Source of the DNA: Chrysomallon squamiferum
Lineage: Eukaryota; Mollusca; Gastropoda; Neomphalida; Peltospiridae
NCBI GenBank assembly: GCA_012295275.1
Contig: CM022679.1
Coordinates: 25,652,407 to 25,712,406, forward strand
Reading direction: 5' to 3'
Length of the DNA stretch: 60,000 nucleotides
In this document: positions 28,301-37,800 of the stretch, piece by piece
Position numbering within the stretch: position 1 is the stretch's first letter
Layout: every line of letters starts with the position of its first letter
The notes under the pieces: generated by a model
Seen by the model: the letters and a program-made list of their open reading frames with translations, nothing else
Databases searched by the model: none
Told to the model about the DNA's origin: nothing
Translations under genes and position numbers: made by a program

Positions 28301-31300
28301 CCTGACAGGAGCTCCAGAGAGAGCCATGTCAGACTCGGAAGTGAAGAAACGAAAATCGGAAAGGACACCCTTAGCCCCGACTCAGCGCCAGTCGTGTGAG
28401 TTGGGAGCCCTTCACATTGTAACGACATCGTCGCACCAGGTTGCGACAACACTATCATCAAGCTCTGTGATAACAAGCACTTTGAAACCAGACTCAACTA
28501 TAAGCCCAACAAACCATCAGTCCATGCCCAGTCTGGGCACATCACGGCAGGTATCGTTCGAAGAGCCACTGCGGGATCGGTCAGCGACGTACAGCGCTGT
28601 CAGCGAACATGCACCAAAAGCAGCTGGGAAGCAATCCGAAGACATCGTAATCCTGTCTCAAGATGTACCATCGTCATCATCGTCATCAGTACTGTTGGCT
28701 CACCGTTCTCATACTGGAAAAACTGTGGCATTCCAAGAATCTTCATCTCCAGGGCAGAAAACAAGCTCAAAACCATTGTCACCGAGGTTGCACGAACGGC
28801 GAGGCAAGAAGAAAATGGGGACCATTGGTGTGCTTTGTAAACAGTCCATGTCTTTTGATCTGGGCGTTTCACGTCACGTCACTGAGTGGGATACTCACGT
28901 AGAAGGCATCTCCTATAGAAAAGAAAAGAGCACCTCTAGCTCGCCCCGCCCCTCATCCACCAGCTCTGAGGGAGAAGGAGCACCTACCTCACCTACAGAA
29001 GAAAAGAAACATTCGCGTAGAGGCTTTCTGGATTCAAGATGGCTCCAGAAGCCAAAGAAATTCTTTAAAGTTTCGAAGTAAGTATTAAAACTTTATTGTT
29101 ATTGTTATTGTTGTTGTTGTTGTTGCTCCTGTTGTTCTGTTATTGTTATGATTATTACTATTGTTATTTTTGTTACTGTTGTTACTATTATTGCTATTAT
29201 TGCTATTATTATTATTATTATTATTACTGAATAGTCATTTGGAAATAAAATGGAGCACAATTTGAGGATACAGAGTCTTGAATATACTCTTTTTACATGA
29301 TATTCTATAAGCTGAATTAATAATAATAATAACAATAATAATAATAGTAATAATGATGATGATGATGATGATGATGAATTTAAACAGTCTTGGGTTATAA
29401 GAACTGAAATGATTATATATAAAAACCTTCAAAATAGTTACACACTTGTTTGTTCTATTAAACAATATTGTAAACAAAGACTTGCATTAAGTAAAACTAA
29501 AAACTATTTTAAAAAATCCTAAAAAAAAAAATATGTATATATATATATATAAAAAATTTTTTAGGATTTTTTAAAAAAGTTTTTGTTTTACTTAATGCAT
29601 ATATATATATCACATGCATGAAAATGTGTATAATATATTTAAATTTATTCACACCATGGCATATTAAATAGCCAATAGTTGTTATTTTACCAGTTGTTGT
29701 GTTTCTCATAGATGAACAACATGACTGGATAAGCGGGTCAAATTAATCCGAGTAGGTAGGTATTGTTTATGGCAGCACTTACCATGCTATTACAACAAAT
29801 ACAGATAGCACCTTCCTGCTTTAGGTATTCCTAGCTTATTTATCAAACATAATTATATTATTAAATTTTATAATCATTTTAAGGTGTAAATTTATTATAA
29901 TAATGATAATATATATATATATATATATACACATGCACACACATACACACACACTCACATATTTTAAATATGTGCATATTAATATAATTGCAATGAAATG
30001 AAATTAAAAAAATTAAATGTGTAAAAATAAAAAAAATAAAGAAACATGTTTTTTCTCCATTATATTCAGTTTTGATTTAATGTTTGATTTTGTTAAGACA
30101 CTAAATAAGCTAATCTTAATTTAAGACTTCAGTTTCCAACTAATGGTTTAAGTAAAATGATTGATTAAGATTCTCAAATGAAATAATAGATAATAATTCT
30201 TATAGCTGTCTACTACGAGTTCTATAGATAGATAAATCAGGCATGCAAATATTACTTAGTTACTTATGCCCAGTATTCCTTCTGTTTATATTACAGTCAC
30301 TACAAATATCTAGAAATTTATTTTTAAACAAACTCATTTTTCTATTTTACATTTCACCAAGTTCTGCTTGTTTATACATTTTGCAATTTTTGATGCTCCA
30401 GATTTTTATTTAATCAATCTGTTTTGTCTTTTAAATTCTAACACCAGACTATGCATGATTTATAAATTTTTAAATTTTTGCTGCTGAATAAATATTTTTG
30501 TTGATTATTTTTATAATCTAAATCTTTGGTTCCTAACAGTATATTTATATAAATAAATTTTCATTTGAGAATGCTGAGTGAAATAAAAAGTTTGTTTAAT
30601 GTAACCATCTATACAATTTTTTTTTTCCCCTTTACTCTATACATAGATTCTCTTCAAACTTTTTCATACACATTCCAGTGCTCATATAATGCCTGAAAAT
30701 GCATTAAATAATATACAATTCTTTCCATCAGTTAAAAAATTATTTGATTCGTTTCAAATGACTTGGTCAGATTTCAACAACTTTTTACTTGCTAAGTGAA
30801 AGACTTACACACACACATACATACATCCATACATACCCTATGTCATTCATACAGTTATATTCATTAAGATGAACAATAATAATTAACACATCAGTCTAAT
30901 ATTATTATAAATTTTTTTTTTTTTTTACTTTTCTAGTAGGTGGGTTATATTACTGTATTTTCTATGGTTATTGTCCAGATGAATTAATATTTGTTTTAAA
31001 TCTCTTCTCTGTGTTAGTGCTGAATGGTGAAGGTTGAAATTTAAATGAGATTTGAAGTGAGAACTTGAAATTTCACACTTTTATCTCAAAATCTGCTGAT
31101 GCCTCCTGCAGTTTTATACTGAGGAAATAAAGTAGTCTTGATTTTACAGACACTGTTTTATAAAGATGTGCTGCTCTGGGCACCAGAATTTCCATTCGTT
31201 TCTTCTTTAAACCTGAATATTCACTGAAAAAAGTTCTGTACCATCCTCCCGATTTCTTTTCTTCCACGTATCTGTTTTATTTTAACAAAAGATGTTGCTA

Positions 31301-33604
31301 ATATTAGTTTATTTCTGTGTGCTGGTTGTAAAATAACTAGTTTCAAGATTCTATGTAGTTTTTATTGGTTATTAAAAGAGATTAAATGAGGTTTCAATAA
31401 TTGTGAATCAGTCAAAATTAAGTTGAATTTTTTCAGATAATTTTTGCATGGTGTTCAATTTTGCATTATTATTATTTTTTTTTTTTCTGATTTAGTGCAA
31501 GAATTAGAGGCTTGAATTAACTAAAAATATAGAATTAGCCATATTTAATGTTTATTATAAAGTTGTTTGCAATTGTGTGTTTTGTGTTTTTATTTTTATA
31601 CATGCTTCACATGCAAGAATGTTGTAAACGTGATGAAAGAATGTTTTAAAAATAACTGTTTCTACTGAAATAACTAGAACTAGCAAAATTAGTTTTAATC
31701 TGTTAGTAAGTAATGAGGTTTTTATTGTTGTTGCTAATTTAATAAAGAAAATATGTAGTTACCAACATTCCAGAAATTCAGGGATTCTATTGTTTTGTTT
31801 GTTCCTTGTTGTTTTTGCTTTTGTTTTTTGGTGCATTATTTTGTATGTGTCTGTTTGTCTGTGTGTATGTGTGTGTGTGAACAAATGTATATCTATTTTA
31901 TTTATTTATTTTGTTAATTTTCAATATGCAATATCGTTATCTTAAATGTGATTACCCAGTATGCTGTACATAATATATTTTCAAATATTTCCGGTATCGG
32001 TTCAAGGCATTCACAAAAAGACATTTCAGTATCATTTTCTTGAAATTTTATTTTCTCACAAATATATTCAAACGATTTATCTTAAATCATTTCATTTTGT
32101 ATGCAGGATAAATTTTAAAAATAATAAATAAAAAATAAAAATTCAACAAAGATATGACACTTCTATTAATCAAAAACAAATAGAATATTTCGCTTTTACT
32201 ATAGTTATGACATCACTAACATAAAACTGACAAAGATCTGAAATTTTTCCCGTTTCTTATATATTCTTCATCTTTTTACACTTTTCAGTATGCATTGATG
32301 AACTTAATACAAATTTTTATTTTCCAGTATTGTTCGATTCAAAGGTTACAAAGATTTTTTATTTTGAAATATTTTAAATCGTGCATGAATGTAAAGTTTT
32401 GGTGTTTGAAAAATGTGCTTTCATGTACTGTATAAATATTGTTAAGTGTATTGGACAAGTCCTTTAAGGGTTAAATTTAAATTCTAGCAGATTTTTTTTT
32501 TTATTAAACTAAAATATGAGAATGGAACATGGTATAGATATATTATTAATAAAGTAATAAAAAATTTAAGATTAGAGAGATTTGTTTTTAGATTTACATT
32601 TATTGATTTTAAAAAATGAATAATAAGTTTTAATAGTTTATTTATGTTTTGAATATTAACTATTTTATTATATAGTAATGATATAATATGTTTCAAATAT
32701 CCTAAATGTATGTATGTAAAATTTGTTCTCCATATTGTAATTCTAATTCTGAATGTGTTTTAAATATTGAAAATATATGTATAAAGCATTATGTTAATAT
32801 TGATGCTTAGTGTGTTTTAAACATGGTAATTTTTTATACAAAATGTTCCCAAAACAATAATTGTTGTAATGTTCTATCAGAAATAGACATTTCTGATAGA
32901 CATTGTGATGTTTTAATTATTGCTAATATGGAATTCTGATACTAACTGGTCCAGACATGGTAACTCTGACATTAAATAATTTAGATCTGGTAATTCTGAC
33001 ATTAAATAATATAAATATGGAAATTCTGACATCAAATAATTCAAATACAGTAATTCTGAAAGTAAATAATTCTAATTTGGTAATTCTGACATTAAATAAT
33101 TCAAATATAGTAATTCTGACATTTGATAATTCAAATATGGCAATCACTTTTACTTAACTGCATCTATTTCAGACATTGTAAATTAGGCGGTTAATTCTTA
33201 CTTAATCTGTTTTGCTTACAGAAATCTCATTAAAAGTTACATCTTTACATCACAGTTAAACCAAATTATCATGAGCTCCAAACATTACATTAACAGGAGA
33301 CATATTTTCCACGAATATATAATTTTGGGCACCAGAATAACCCTGTAAATACATTATTTTGGGCACCAAAATTTCCACATAATGTCAAATTTATTTCAGT
33401 CGAACTTGTTTCGAGAATCCAGCTAGTGGCAGTACATGCCTACTGACCAGTGGGCAAGGAGGCTGTCCCACGCCATGCCAGGTCCCTCCAGGAAAGACGA
33501 GGAGCAAGGAGCTTGCTGACTGGAGCTGCAGGACCAGGAGTCTGCAGGAGAAACATCAGTCGGAGGTCGGGTCGCAGCAGAAATGGTGGAAAATACAAAG
33601 ATGA
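2927..33604 (+). CDS. Large coiled-coil / disordered protein, unrecognised family (11 exons, 5' partial)
   Basis: I do not recognise this gene. Exons read by eye: 2927-3010, 12911-13009, 16097-16904, 18740-18945, 22726-22874, 23482-23584, 24121-24197, 24567-24782, 25592-25715, 26926-29077 and 33400-33604 (TGA stop). All borders are GT/AG and every phase join closes exactly, giving at least 1406 residues; the N terminus is missing. Visible in order: three copies of a short motif with core KLxEWE (about residues 3-20, 102-120 and 223-240); an ER/K-rich predicted helix (about 128-198); coiled-coil segments rich in Leu, Glu, Gln and Lys (about 345-580); and a Ser/Pro/Lys-rich, presumably disordered tail (about 585-1340) ending in basic-aromatic residues (WLQKPKKFFKV). 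The composition suggests a scaffold or cytoskeleton-associated protein, but that is inference only. No signal peptide, membrane segment or enzymatic motif is seen. The final exon is the least certain. Confidence 0.85.
3915..3991. repeat. Compound microsatellite TA / GTAT / GA
   Basis: A TA run, then a GTAT run, then a GA run of about 30 bases, all uninterrupted. Confidence 0.95.
4981..5750. repeat. 27-bp minisatellite, about 25 copies
   Basis: The unit is close to GGAAGTGGTATTTTAATAC plus AAACTGTA. Variants differ at a few positions (AAACAG, AAGCTG, GTTGAAG). Because 27 is a multiple of three, frames through the array stay open and give a nine-residue repeat on each strand (RKWYFNTNC on plus). 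Each unit holds a small inverted repeat, GTATT-TT-AATAC. Confidence 0.95.
6145..6510. repeat. Degenerate tandem repeat of about 75 bp
   Basis: Blocks resembling TTGCCAGTTCC, AGAATTTGAA and TACTAAAATATAAAA recur about five times with heavy divergence. The period is approximate. Confidence 0.55.
7064..7215. repeat. AAT/AAC/AAG trinucleotide microsatellite
   Basis: Alternating ATA and ACA trinucleotides with regular ACAAGAACAATA interruptions, so a higher-order unit of about 30-40 bp is repeated three times. Confidence 0.9.
8941..9019. repeat. 19-bp tandem repeat, four copies
   Basis: Four near-identical copies of GATTAAAACTAGTATATCT; the third carries an extra AT. Confidence 0.92.
10395..10790. 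repeat. Tandem duplication of about 182 bp
   Basis: GATATTGGCAA recurs at about 10416 and 10598, and GAAGAACATATACA at about 10580 and 10763, with similar intervening sequence. That makes about two diverged copies. Confidence 0.75.
12911..13009 (+). CDS. Second visible exon of the coiled-coil gene
   Basis: Acceptor CTCCTCAG at 12903-12910 and donor GTGAGT at 13010. The phase joins the preceding G to give Ala and leaves one G at the end. Encodes about 33 polar residues (AIQEETEGAKAQDSSFL, then a Ser/Arg-rich end). Confidence 0.85.
13010..16096 (+). other. Intron with ATT/AAT arrays and one unique patch
   Basis: Contains ATT runs (13168-13215, 13260-13360), AAT runs (13812-13830, 13916-13950), a poly-A run (14023-14048), a degenerate repeat of about 26 bp (14623-14800) and a CT tract (15480-15542). 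Positions 13400-13770 are non-repetitive and less AT-rich, with no phase-compatible exon that I could define. Confidence 0.7.
14623..14800. repeat. Degenerate repeat of about 26 bp
   Basis: Blocks of the form GGCAAATCACTCTAGTAAATTAA recur about seven times with substitutions and small indels. Confidence 0.75.
16097..16904 (+). CDS. Third visible exon: Trp motif copies 2 and 3 plus ER/K helix
   Basis: Acceptor GTTTCAG before 16097 and donor GTATGT at 16905. Encodes about 270 residues. Motif copy 2 is at 16219-16272 (ISDSFSRKLQEWERRKY) and copy 3 at 16582-16632 (VTSDFAHKLHEWELMKG). Between them, about 16296-16510, lies an almost uninterrupted Glu/Arg/Lys stretch with i/i+4 charge pairing, typical of a single alpha helix or coiled coil. 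The C-terminal third is Pro/Ser/Thr-rich. Confidence 0.92.
16905..18739 (+). other. Intron, AT-rich
   Basis: No exon seen. Holds ATT runs (17535-17570), a GT run (18103-18123) and poly-A runs (18334-18358, 18382-18396). Confidence 0.75.
18740..18945 (+). CDS. Fourth visible exon: coiled-coil segment
   Basis: Acceptor AATGTAG before 18740 and donor GTGAGA at 18946. The phase chain (2+1 in, 1 out) is consistent. Encodes about 69 residues with an acidic/aromatic start (HFDEYHEAHQYDDFDSLE) followed by heptad-like Leu/Lys/Glu sequence, a likely coiled coil. Confidence 0.9.
20040..20786. repeat. 72-bp satellite, about ten copies, transposon-end-like
   Basis: The unit contains TACAGCAGAACCTTGATTTA, then ATGGACAATTATTGTAAAC, then ATACACTTGTAGAATCATAGAG. 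Spacing measured between the first copies is exactly 72 (core at 20061, 20133, 20205); later copies lose short segments. As 72 is divisible by three, the minus strand stays open with a 24-residue repeat that is not a real protein. The AGAACCTTGATTTAATGGA core resembles the terminal inverted repeat of pogo/Tigger-type transposons. Confidence 0.92.
21335..21455. repeat. AAT/ATT trinucleotide palindrome
   Basis: An AGT/AAT run on the left faces an ATT run on the right, so the tract can fold into a long hairpin. A poly-T run follows at 21456-21473. Confidence 0.9.
22726..22874 (+). CDS. Fifth visible exon: coiled-coil segment
   Basis: Poly-T tract and TTGCAG acceptor before 22726; donor GTAAGT at 22875. 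Encodes 50 residues including QLENIATDMEEKIKQLESF, a clear amphipathic coiled-coil pattern. Ends in phase 0. Confidence 0.92.
22875..23481 (+). other. Intron with CT/T-rich sequence
   Basis: T- and TTTC-rich tracts (22890-23065, 23240-23270). Nothing else supportable. Confidence 0.7.
23482..23584 (+). CDS. Sixth visible exon
   Basis: Acceptor TGTTGCAG before 23482 and donor GTTGGT at 23585, a weaker donor. Encodes 34 residues (IGKWQSIEGEETVGVQLMDL and onward), helix-like. Enters in phase 0 and leaves one base. Confidence 0.88.
23605..23935. repeat. Degenerate repeat of about 20 bp in an intron
   Basis: GGTTAGAAGTTATTTACAAT and diverged versions recur about twelve times within the intron 23585-24120. 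Confidence 0.85.
24121..24197 (+). CDS. Seventh visible exon
   Basis: Acceptor ATTTACAG before 24121 and donor GTAAGA at 24198. Encodes 26 residues (EEISKKSSALQNFEKLYSQ and onward), continuing the coiled coil. Ends in phase 0. Confidence 0.9.
24567..24782 (+). CDS. Eighth visible exon: coiled coil and basic linker
   Basis: Acceptor TTGACAG before 24567 and donor GTGAGTGTT at 24783. Encodes 72 residues in phase 0 at both ends. The first 50 form a Leu/Glu/Gln-rich helix (RNKEIIEIKRQLLLQEVNNL); the rest is a basic, Ser/Thr-rich linker with a KRRNTF segment that looks like a basophilic-kinase site. Confidence 0.93.
24783..25100 (+). repeat. 40-bp minisatellite carrying copies of the adjacent splice donor
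   Basis: Starting at the donor itself, the intron repeats GTGAGTATTTAGACAAAG-like blocks. The most regular part has a 40-bp period (24937, 24977, 25017). The nine-base donor GTGAGTGTT at 24783 recurs exactly at 24844, and GTGAGTATT occurs at 24937 and 24977. Confidence 0.85.
25101..25591 (+). other. Remainder of intron with ATTT and ATT/GTT microsatellites
   Basis: ATTT runs at 25363-25398 and mixed ATT, ACT and GTT triplets up to 25570; no exon. Confidence 0.75.
25592..25715 (+). CDS. Ninth visible exon
   Basis: Acceptor AATTTCAG before 25592 and donor GTGAGT at 25716. Encodes about 41 polar residues (SERKASAEHPSIEMFVSV, then Pro/Thr-rich), the start of the disordered tail. Enters in phase 0 and leaves one base. 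Confidence 0.88.
25716..26925 (+). other. Intron, AT-rich
   Basis: Weak imperfect repeats around AGAAGTAGATGAAAAAATG at 25855-25985. Nothing else supportable. Confidence 0.7.
26926..29077 (+). CDS. Tenth visible exon: 718-residue Ser/Pro/Lys-rich tail
   Basis: Acceptor ATTTCAG before 26926. The frame is open for over 2.1 kb in AT-rich DNA, which is strong evidence for coding. The product is rich in Ser, Pro, Lys and Glu, with many SP and RS pairs (possible phosphosites), and short ordered-looking patches such as SGHSIYAQRIMQKYITKDDK near 27930 and GHYVQAIVKRLSREGTPIR near 28040. It ends FLDSRWLQKPKKFFKVS. A TAA follows immediately at 29079-29081, but the same bases form a perfect donor (AA, then GTAAGT at 29078), so splicing into the exon at 33400 is the preferred reading and a 1-Lys ending the alternative. 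Confidence 0.95.
29483..29599. repeat. 117-bp near-perfect hairpin, MITE-like
   Basis: The left arm begins TGCATTAAGTAAAAC (29483) and its reverse complement ends the right arm at 29599. The arms pair over about 43 bases with two or three mismatches; the loop is a TA run. No coding sequence. The size and structure suit a foldback or MITE-type element; a clear target-site duplication is not visible. Confidence 0.8.
32928..33150. repeat. 30-bp minisatellite, about seven copies
   Basis: The unit resembles GGTAATTCTGACATTAAATA plus ATTCAAATAT. The period of 30 keeps both strands open and yields ten-residue repeats that are not real proteins. Confidence 0.92.
33400..33604 (+). CDS. Proposed 3'-terminal coding exon of the coiled-coil gene
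   Basis: Acceptor TTATTTCAG before 33400. The single base T completes the AA left by the donor at 29078 (Asn), and the frame then stays open for 67 codons to TGA at 33602-33604. The other two frames from this acceptor hit stops within 9 to 15 codons. The stretch is markedly less AT-rich than its flanks. The product is Cys/Gly/Arg-rich (TCFENPASG, CLLTSGQGGCPTPCQ, WSCRTRSLQEKHQ, ending QKWWKIQR). A polyadenylation-type AATAAA follows at 33665-33670. An open frame at 33450-33704 in another phase does not join upstream. Confidence 0.65.
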
Positions 33605-34845
33605 GGGACTGCCGTCAGTATGTGCTGGCCAAGATGTCTGCAGTCATGTTGAACAAAATTCCAAAATAAATAAAGAAAGAGACAGTTCACCCTGCACAAT
33701 GTGAACGATTATCTAGCATTTGATAAGAAAATATTTTTTTTTTTGTTTTTTTTTTTCTAAAGAAAGGTTTTTTTAAAAATAATAAAAGTAATAAAATTTG
33801 GTAGATTGTTAAGAAAGGGGTATTGATAAATTTGCTATGAAAAGTTGAAAAATAATATTAAATAATTAGTAAACTGAAGAAATATTCTGATTATATAATA
33901 AACAGAGGTAAAACTTAATGCTGTAAATATTGGATAAATAAATAAACTGCTAGAAAATAAAATATTAGAGCATCAAAATGAAATCTCTTGTGCAGGGTTA
34001 AGGAAAACCTGTTATAGTGACATAACTTGAAATGGCTGTTCTCTTAAGTGAAACAAGTTTAGACATGTTTTCTTCACTGGAAAGAATTAATATTAAAATC
34101 AGATACAAATGTTTCACACCAGTAACAGCCACAAGTTAAAAATGGAATGGTGACTTAACAAACCACTTAACAATGAAAAAGAAAAAAACAAAATATTTCT
34201 TTTCAAACCCATGCTTGGCTTTAGTATTGCTAACACTCATTTCGTTATATGGTTCATTTAGCATTTCTTTTTCATTTCAAAGCTTCCCTTCGTTATGTCA
34301 CCCTTCAGTGGTCATCACTGTTCTAATGCTGTCATTCATTGGTGTATTTACCATTTGTGAAGCTTTATTTCATTGGCCAATTTCCTTTCGTTTCTTTTGT
34401 TTTTCATTGGCCTAGATTCAACCGTCATCATTTCCAAGTGCTATTGTACAGCAGTCATCAAAGATGATGTGAATATTCCCCCAAAAAATTGGTGCTAAAT
34501 TGTTTGTAAATCTTTGCTTAAATTTGTAAATTTTTGTCTAAAGGGAGATGTGCATATTGGACACCTTATGTACAGTTGTCATGGTGACTCATCACGTGAC
34601 CATCATGTACATGGTTGCCAGGATATAAACCATGACCAAATGTATATTACAACACTGGCTGTGAAAAAATTAAAATGGAGAAATCCTTCTCCAGTGCATT
34701 TTAGATTTATATTTCTCTATTGCTGCTGATCTTTTTATTAATTTTTATTTTTATTATTATTAATTTTTATTATTATTTTTTTTTTTTTACTTTTTTTAAC
34801 CTGTGGCTGAATTTGAGTAATCTGTCTTATAATTCCTTATTTTAG

Positions 34846-34878
<33 letters not shown>

Positions 34879-37800
34879 AGTAAAAGAAGCTAACTGAAGA
34901 ATTAGTTTTCCTTATGCTGTTAAAATTATAACAATAGTGATTATATAGCCTGAACACATTTTGACTGTTTTTTTTGTCACTGAAAACTAACCTGTGCTAA
35001 TAAAGTTTGTAATGACAAGTCAGCAGAGAATACTTTTATGGAAGCTGCCCTCTTCCTGTCTTGTTCATTCATGGTATCATGTGTTACACTGCATTCATCA
35101 CAGGTATTCCAGAAAGCTCTTGAATACTTGTCATGTTCATGTCATGCAGGAAATAAACAACCAATAGACACAGCAACTTTAAAATGAGTTACTCACTCTT
35201 GGTTAGTGAGCAAATCATTATAGCATTCTTGCTGTATCTATCAGGTTTGTAAATTTATTTATTTGTTGTTTCAGTGTAAAACATGGTGCCACAAAACCCA
35301 AGATAAGAAATTGGCTGCTTCCTTGCTATTAACTCCACTGACTTGTTTCATCATACTTTATTATTAGTTAAGGTTGGTTGACAGTAACAAATCATACTGT
35401 CACTTTGTGTTTATTTAGGCTATTATTAGAAAAAATACCAGTGCATAATAGTAATCAGTAAAGCTTTCATGCAAGAGCTAAAAAGAAACAGTTACAGTAA
35501 AATTAGAAAGCCTCTCACAAAAACAAATGTATTTTAGAATTCTCAATAAATTCTAGCCATTGCAAATTATAGAAAACTCAAATTCAAGCCACCATGTGCA
35601 ATATTACCCAAAATGCTTCAGGGACCCATAGTCATTAATTTTACTGATCTCAATGTTTTGATATATGTAACTTTTTTCCTACACTTTTTTCTTTTTAAAT
35701 CCTTACTTTGATAAAATGTTTAAGGTATTATTGCCATCAACAGTTTAAAAAATTAAGTTTAAGATCTTTTTATATTGGTCTTATTCTGAAACAACTTTTG
35801 AAACAAATTTATTATTTCTTAAAATGTAATCAGAACAGGGTATTTTTTTTATAGTATATCCCTTTAACTTTTCAAGAATTGAATGCCAGTTAAAGAAACA
35901 ATGTTCTTTTCCTGTTCCTTATTATTATTATTCTCTATTTTTTTCCCCTTATTTAAATAAATAGAATAAAATATTGCTGTATTTACTTTCACAAAATCTG
36001 ATATTATTATGAAAATGTTGCCAAATGTTTTCAGTGAATTAAGTGCCAAACAGTGTTCTATGGTGACAGAGGTATCTGTGCTAAATACTGCACATCTCTC
36101 AATAAATGTGTCACAGCTGAACAGTTGTTTGTTGTTTATCTCTTTCAGTGTGAACACGCAGTCTACACCAGTGGTGACATGCTGTGACATGCAAGAGCAT
36201 TTTAAGTGACACTGAGTTCCTTGGACATTGATTTAATATATTCTCAAATATGTTTGGTCACGTAATTTAAAAATTAATAAAAGAGAATTAAAAGTAATGG
36301 GTGAGAGCAGAACTCCTTGCTGTACTCTGGTAACATTTATTCCTATTCATATGATATAGAAGAGTGAATTCTGGAGCAATTGCTGGATCTGTGGTAACAA
36401 TATAAATTTAGAAGTGACACACAACGATGTAAAAACGACTAAGATATAAAAGTACTGACATGCCTAGCATCAAAGTTTTGCCACCACTGGTCTACACAGT
36501 ACATATATCTCCGTAACACTTGGCTAGTAAAACCTAATGATAAATAAATAAATAAACATGAACAAAATAATGGTTATGTACACTTACATTTAGCCAGTTT
36601 TTGCTTTCTTTGAATATATGTGGCAACTTGCTCAGTTTGTTTAAAGAATACCTTTTATATATATATATATATTCATTTCTTGTCACCTTTTTATTTTATG
36701 TCCAAAAACAAAATGTTCATTTGAAAGTATACAAAATATATTTATGAATACACTAATAAAGAAAGAACAGCTCCAAAATATATTACATCCTTACATTTTT
36801 TTTAAATCCCAAATCTCAACAAGTTAATAAAATTCCCTTTGTTTTGTTTTTTTCTTCTTCTATATATATCATCTGCCCTTTAAAATAAAATAATAAAATA
36901 AAAAAATAAAAAATTAAATAATAAAATTAAATAGTAAAAACCGAACATAACCTAACACATAAACAAATAAAATATTTCTTTTATTTCATTCTTTCATACA
37001 GTTAGTGTTGGATCAATGGAAATAGCTAGATTCTTGTATTACACAGAATATATTTTTTAATTTGTATAATAATTGTTCATATAAAATTTTACATAAATAT
37101 CTTGAAGAGAAAGGCAGAAATTATGGCATATAAAATAGGAAAAGGGGCAAGTTACATTTTTTTTAAATTGATTTCCTATAAAGTAAATTTGTTAAATGAA
37201 ATAAAAAATAAAATAAAAAAGTAATGAAAAACTTGACCCTTTTATATATTTTCTTTGAACTGCCAATTTTATAATTTTTTAATATTTGAACAGAAAGCAA
37301 AAATCAAGTATTTGTATGGTTAAATGAAAAAAAAAAATTAAAACATTTAATACTATTGTCAGTGTCTGCCAAATGAAAACAAATAAAATAAAATTGAATA
37401 AAAACAATTAACAATAAGAAACCTAAAGATAGGAAAAATTAAAAACAAAATTAAAAATCGTTGCTGCATCATCTGGGTTTTTTTCTTCAGTTTAACAACT
37501 AACAATAAAAATCTATTAAAATTTTATTGATAATGTAATTCCATGGCATCTATCAAATTAGCACCCATTAAGCATAGCATATCAGGTGAGTTTAAAAATT
37601 TTCCCAAATCCTCACTGCTTGTATGTAATGCTAAAACATCTGACTGTGCCCTTGGATATTACAGGATCATGTGGTTTGAATGTTGGTGCTGCTGTGTGTA
37701 ATTAACAATTATAAAAATGAATACAACTGCACAGTATGAACAAATTAACTGATATATTTATATAATGAAATGAAAAATTTTAAAAATATGAACATGGATG

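Larger units (their letters stand above)
29078..33399 (+). other. Last intron of the coiled-coil gene
   Basis: GTT/ATT/AAT arrays (29095-29225, 29318-29375), a 117-bp hairpin (29483-29599), a TA/AC tract (29909-29957), a 30-bp minisatellite (32928-33150) and otherwise plain AT-rich sequence. If the TAA at 29079 is used instead, this would be 3' UTR and spacer. Confidence 0.6.

Noticed and set aside
27185-28902. Several minus- and plus-strand frames of 60-90 residues over the long exon
   Set aside because: Shadows of a 718-codon exon with ordinary codon use; none has introns, motifs or start context.
32923-33157. Opposing frames with ten-residue repeats
   Set aside because: Artefact of the 30-bp minisatellite.
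33450-33704. 84-residue Arg/Gly-rich plus-strand frame
   Set aside because: It has a stop just upstream at about 33444 in its frame and does not join the preceding exon; the overlapping frame from 33400 does.
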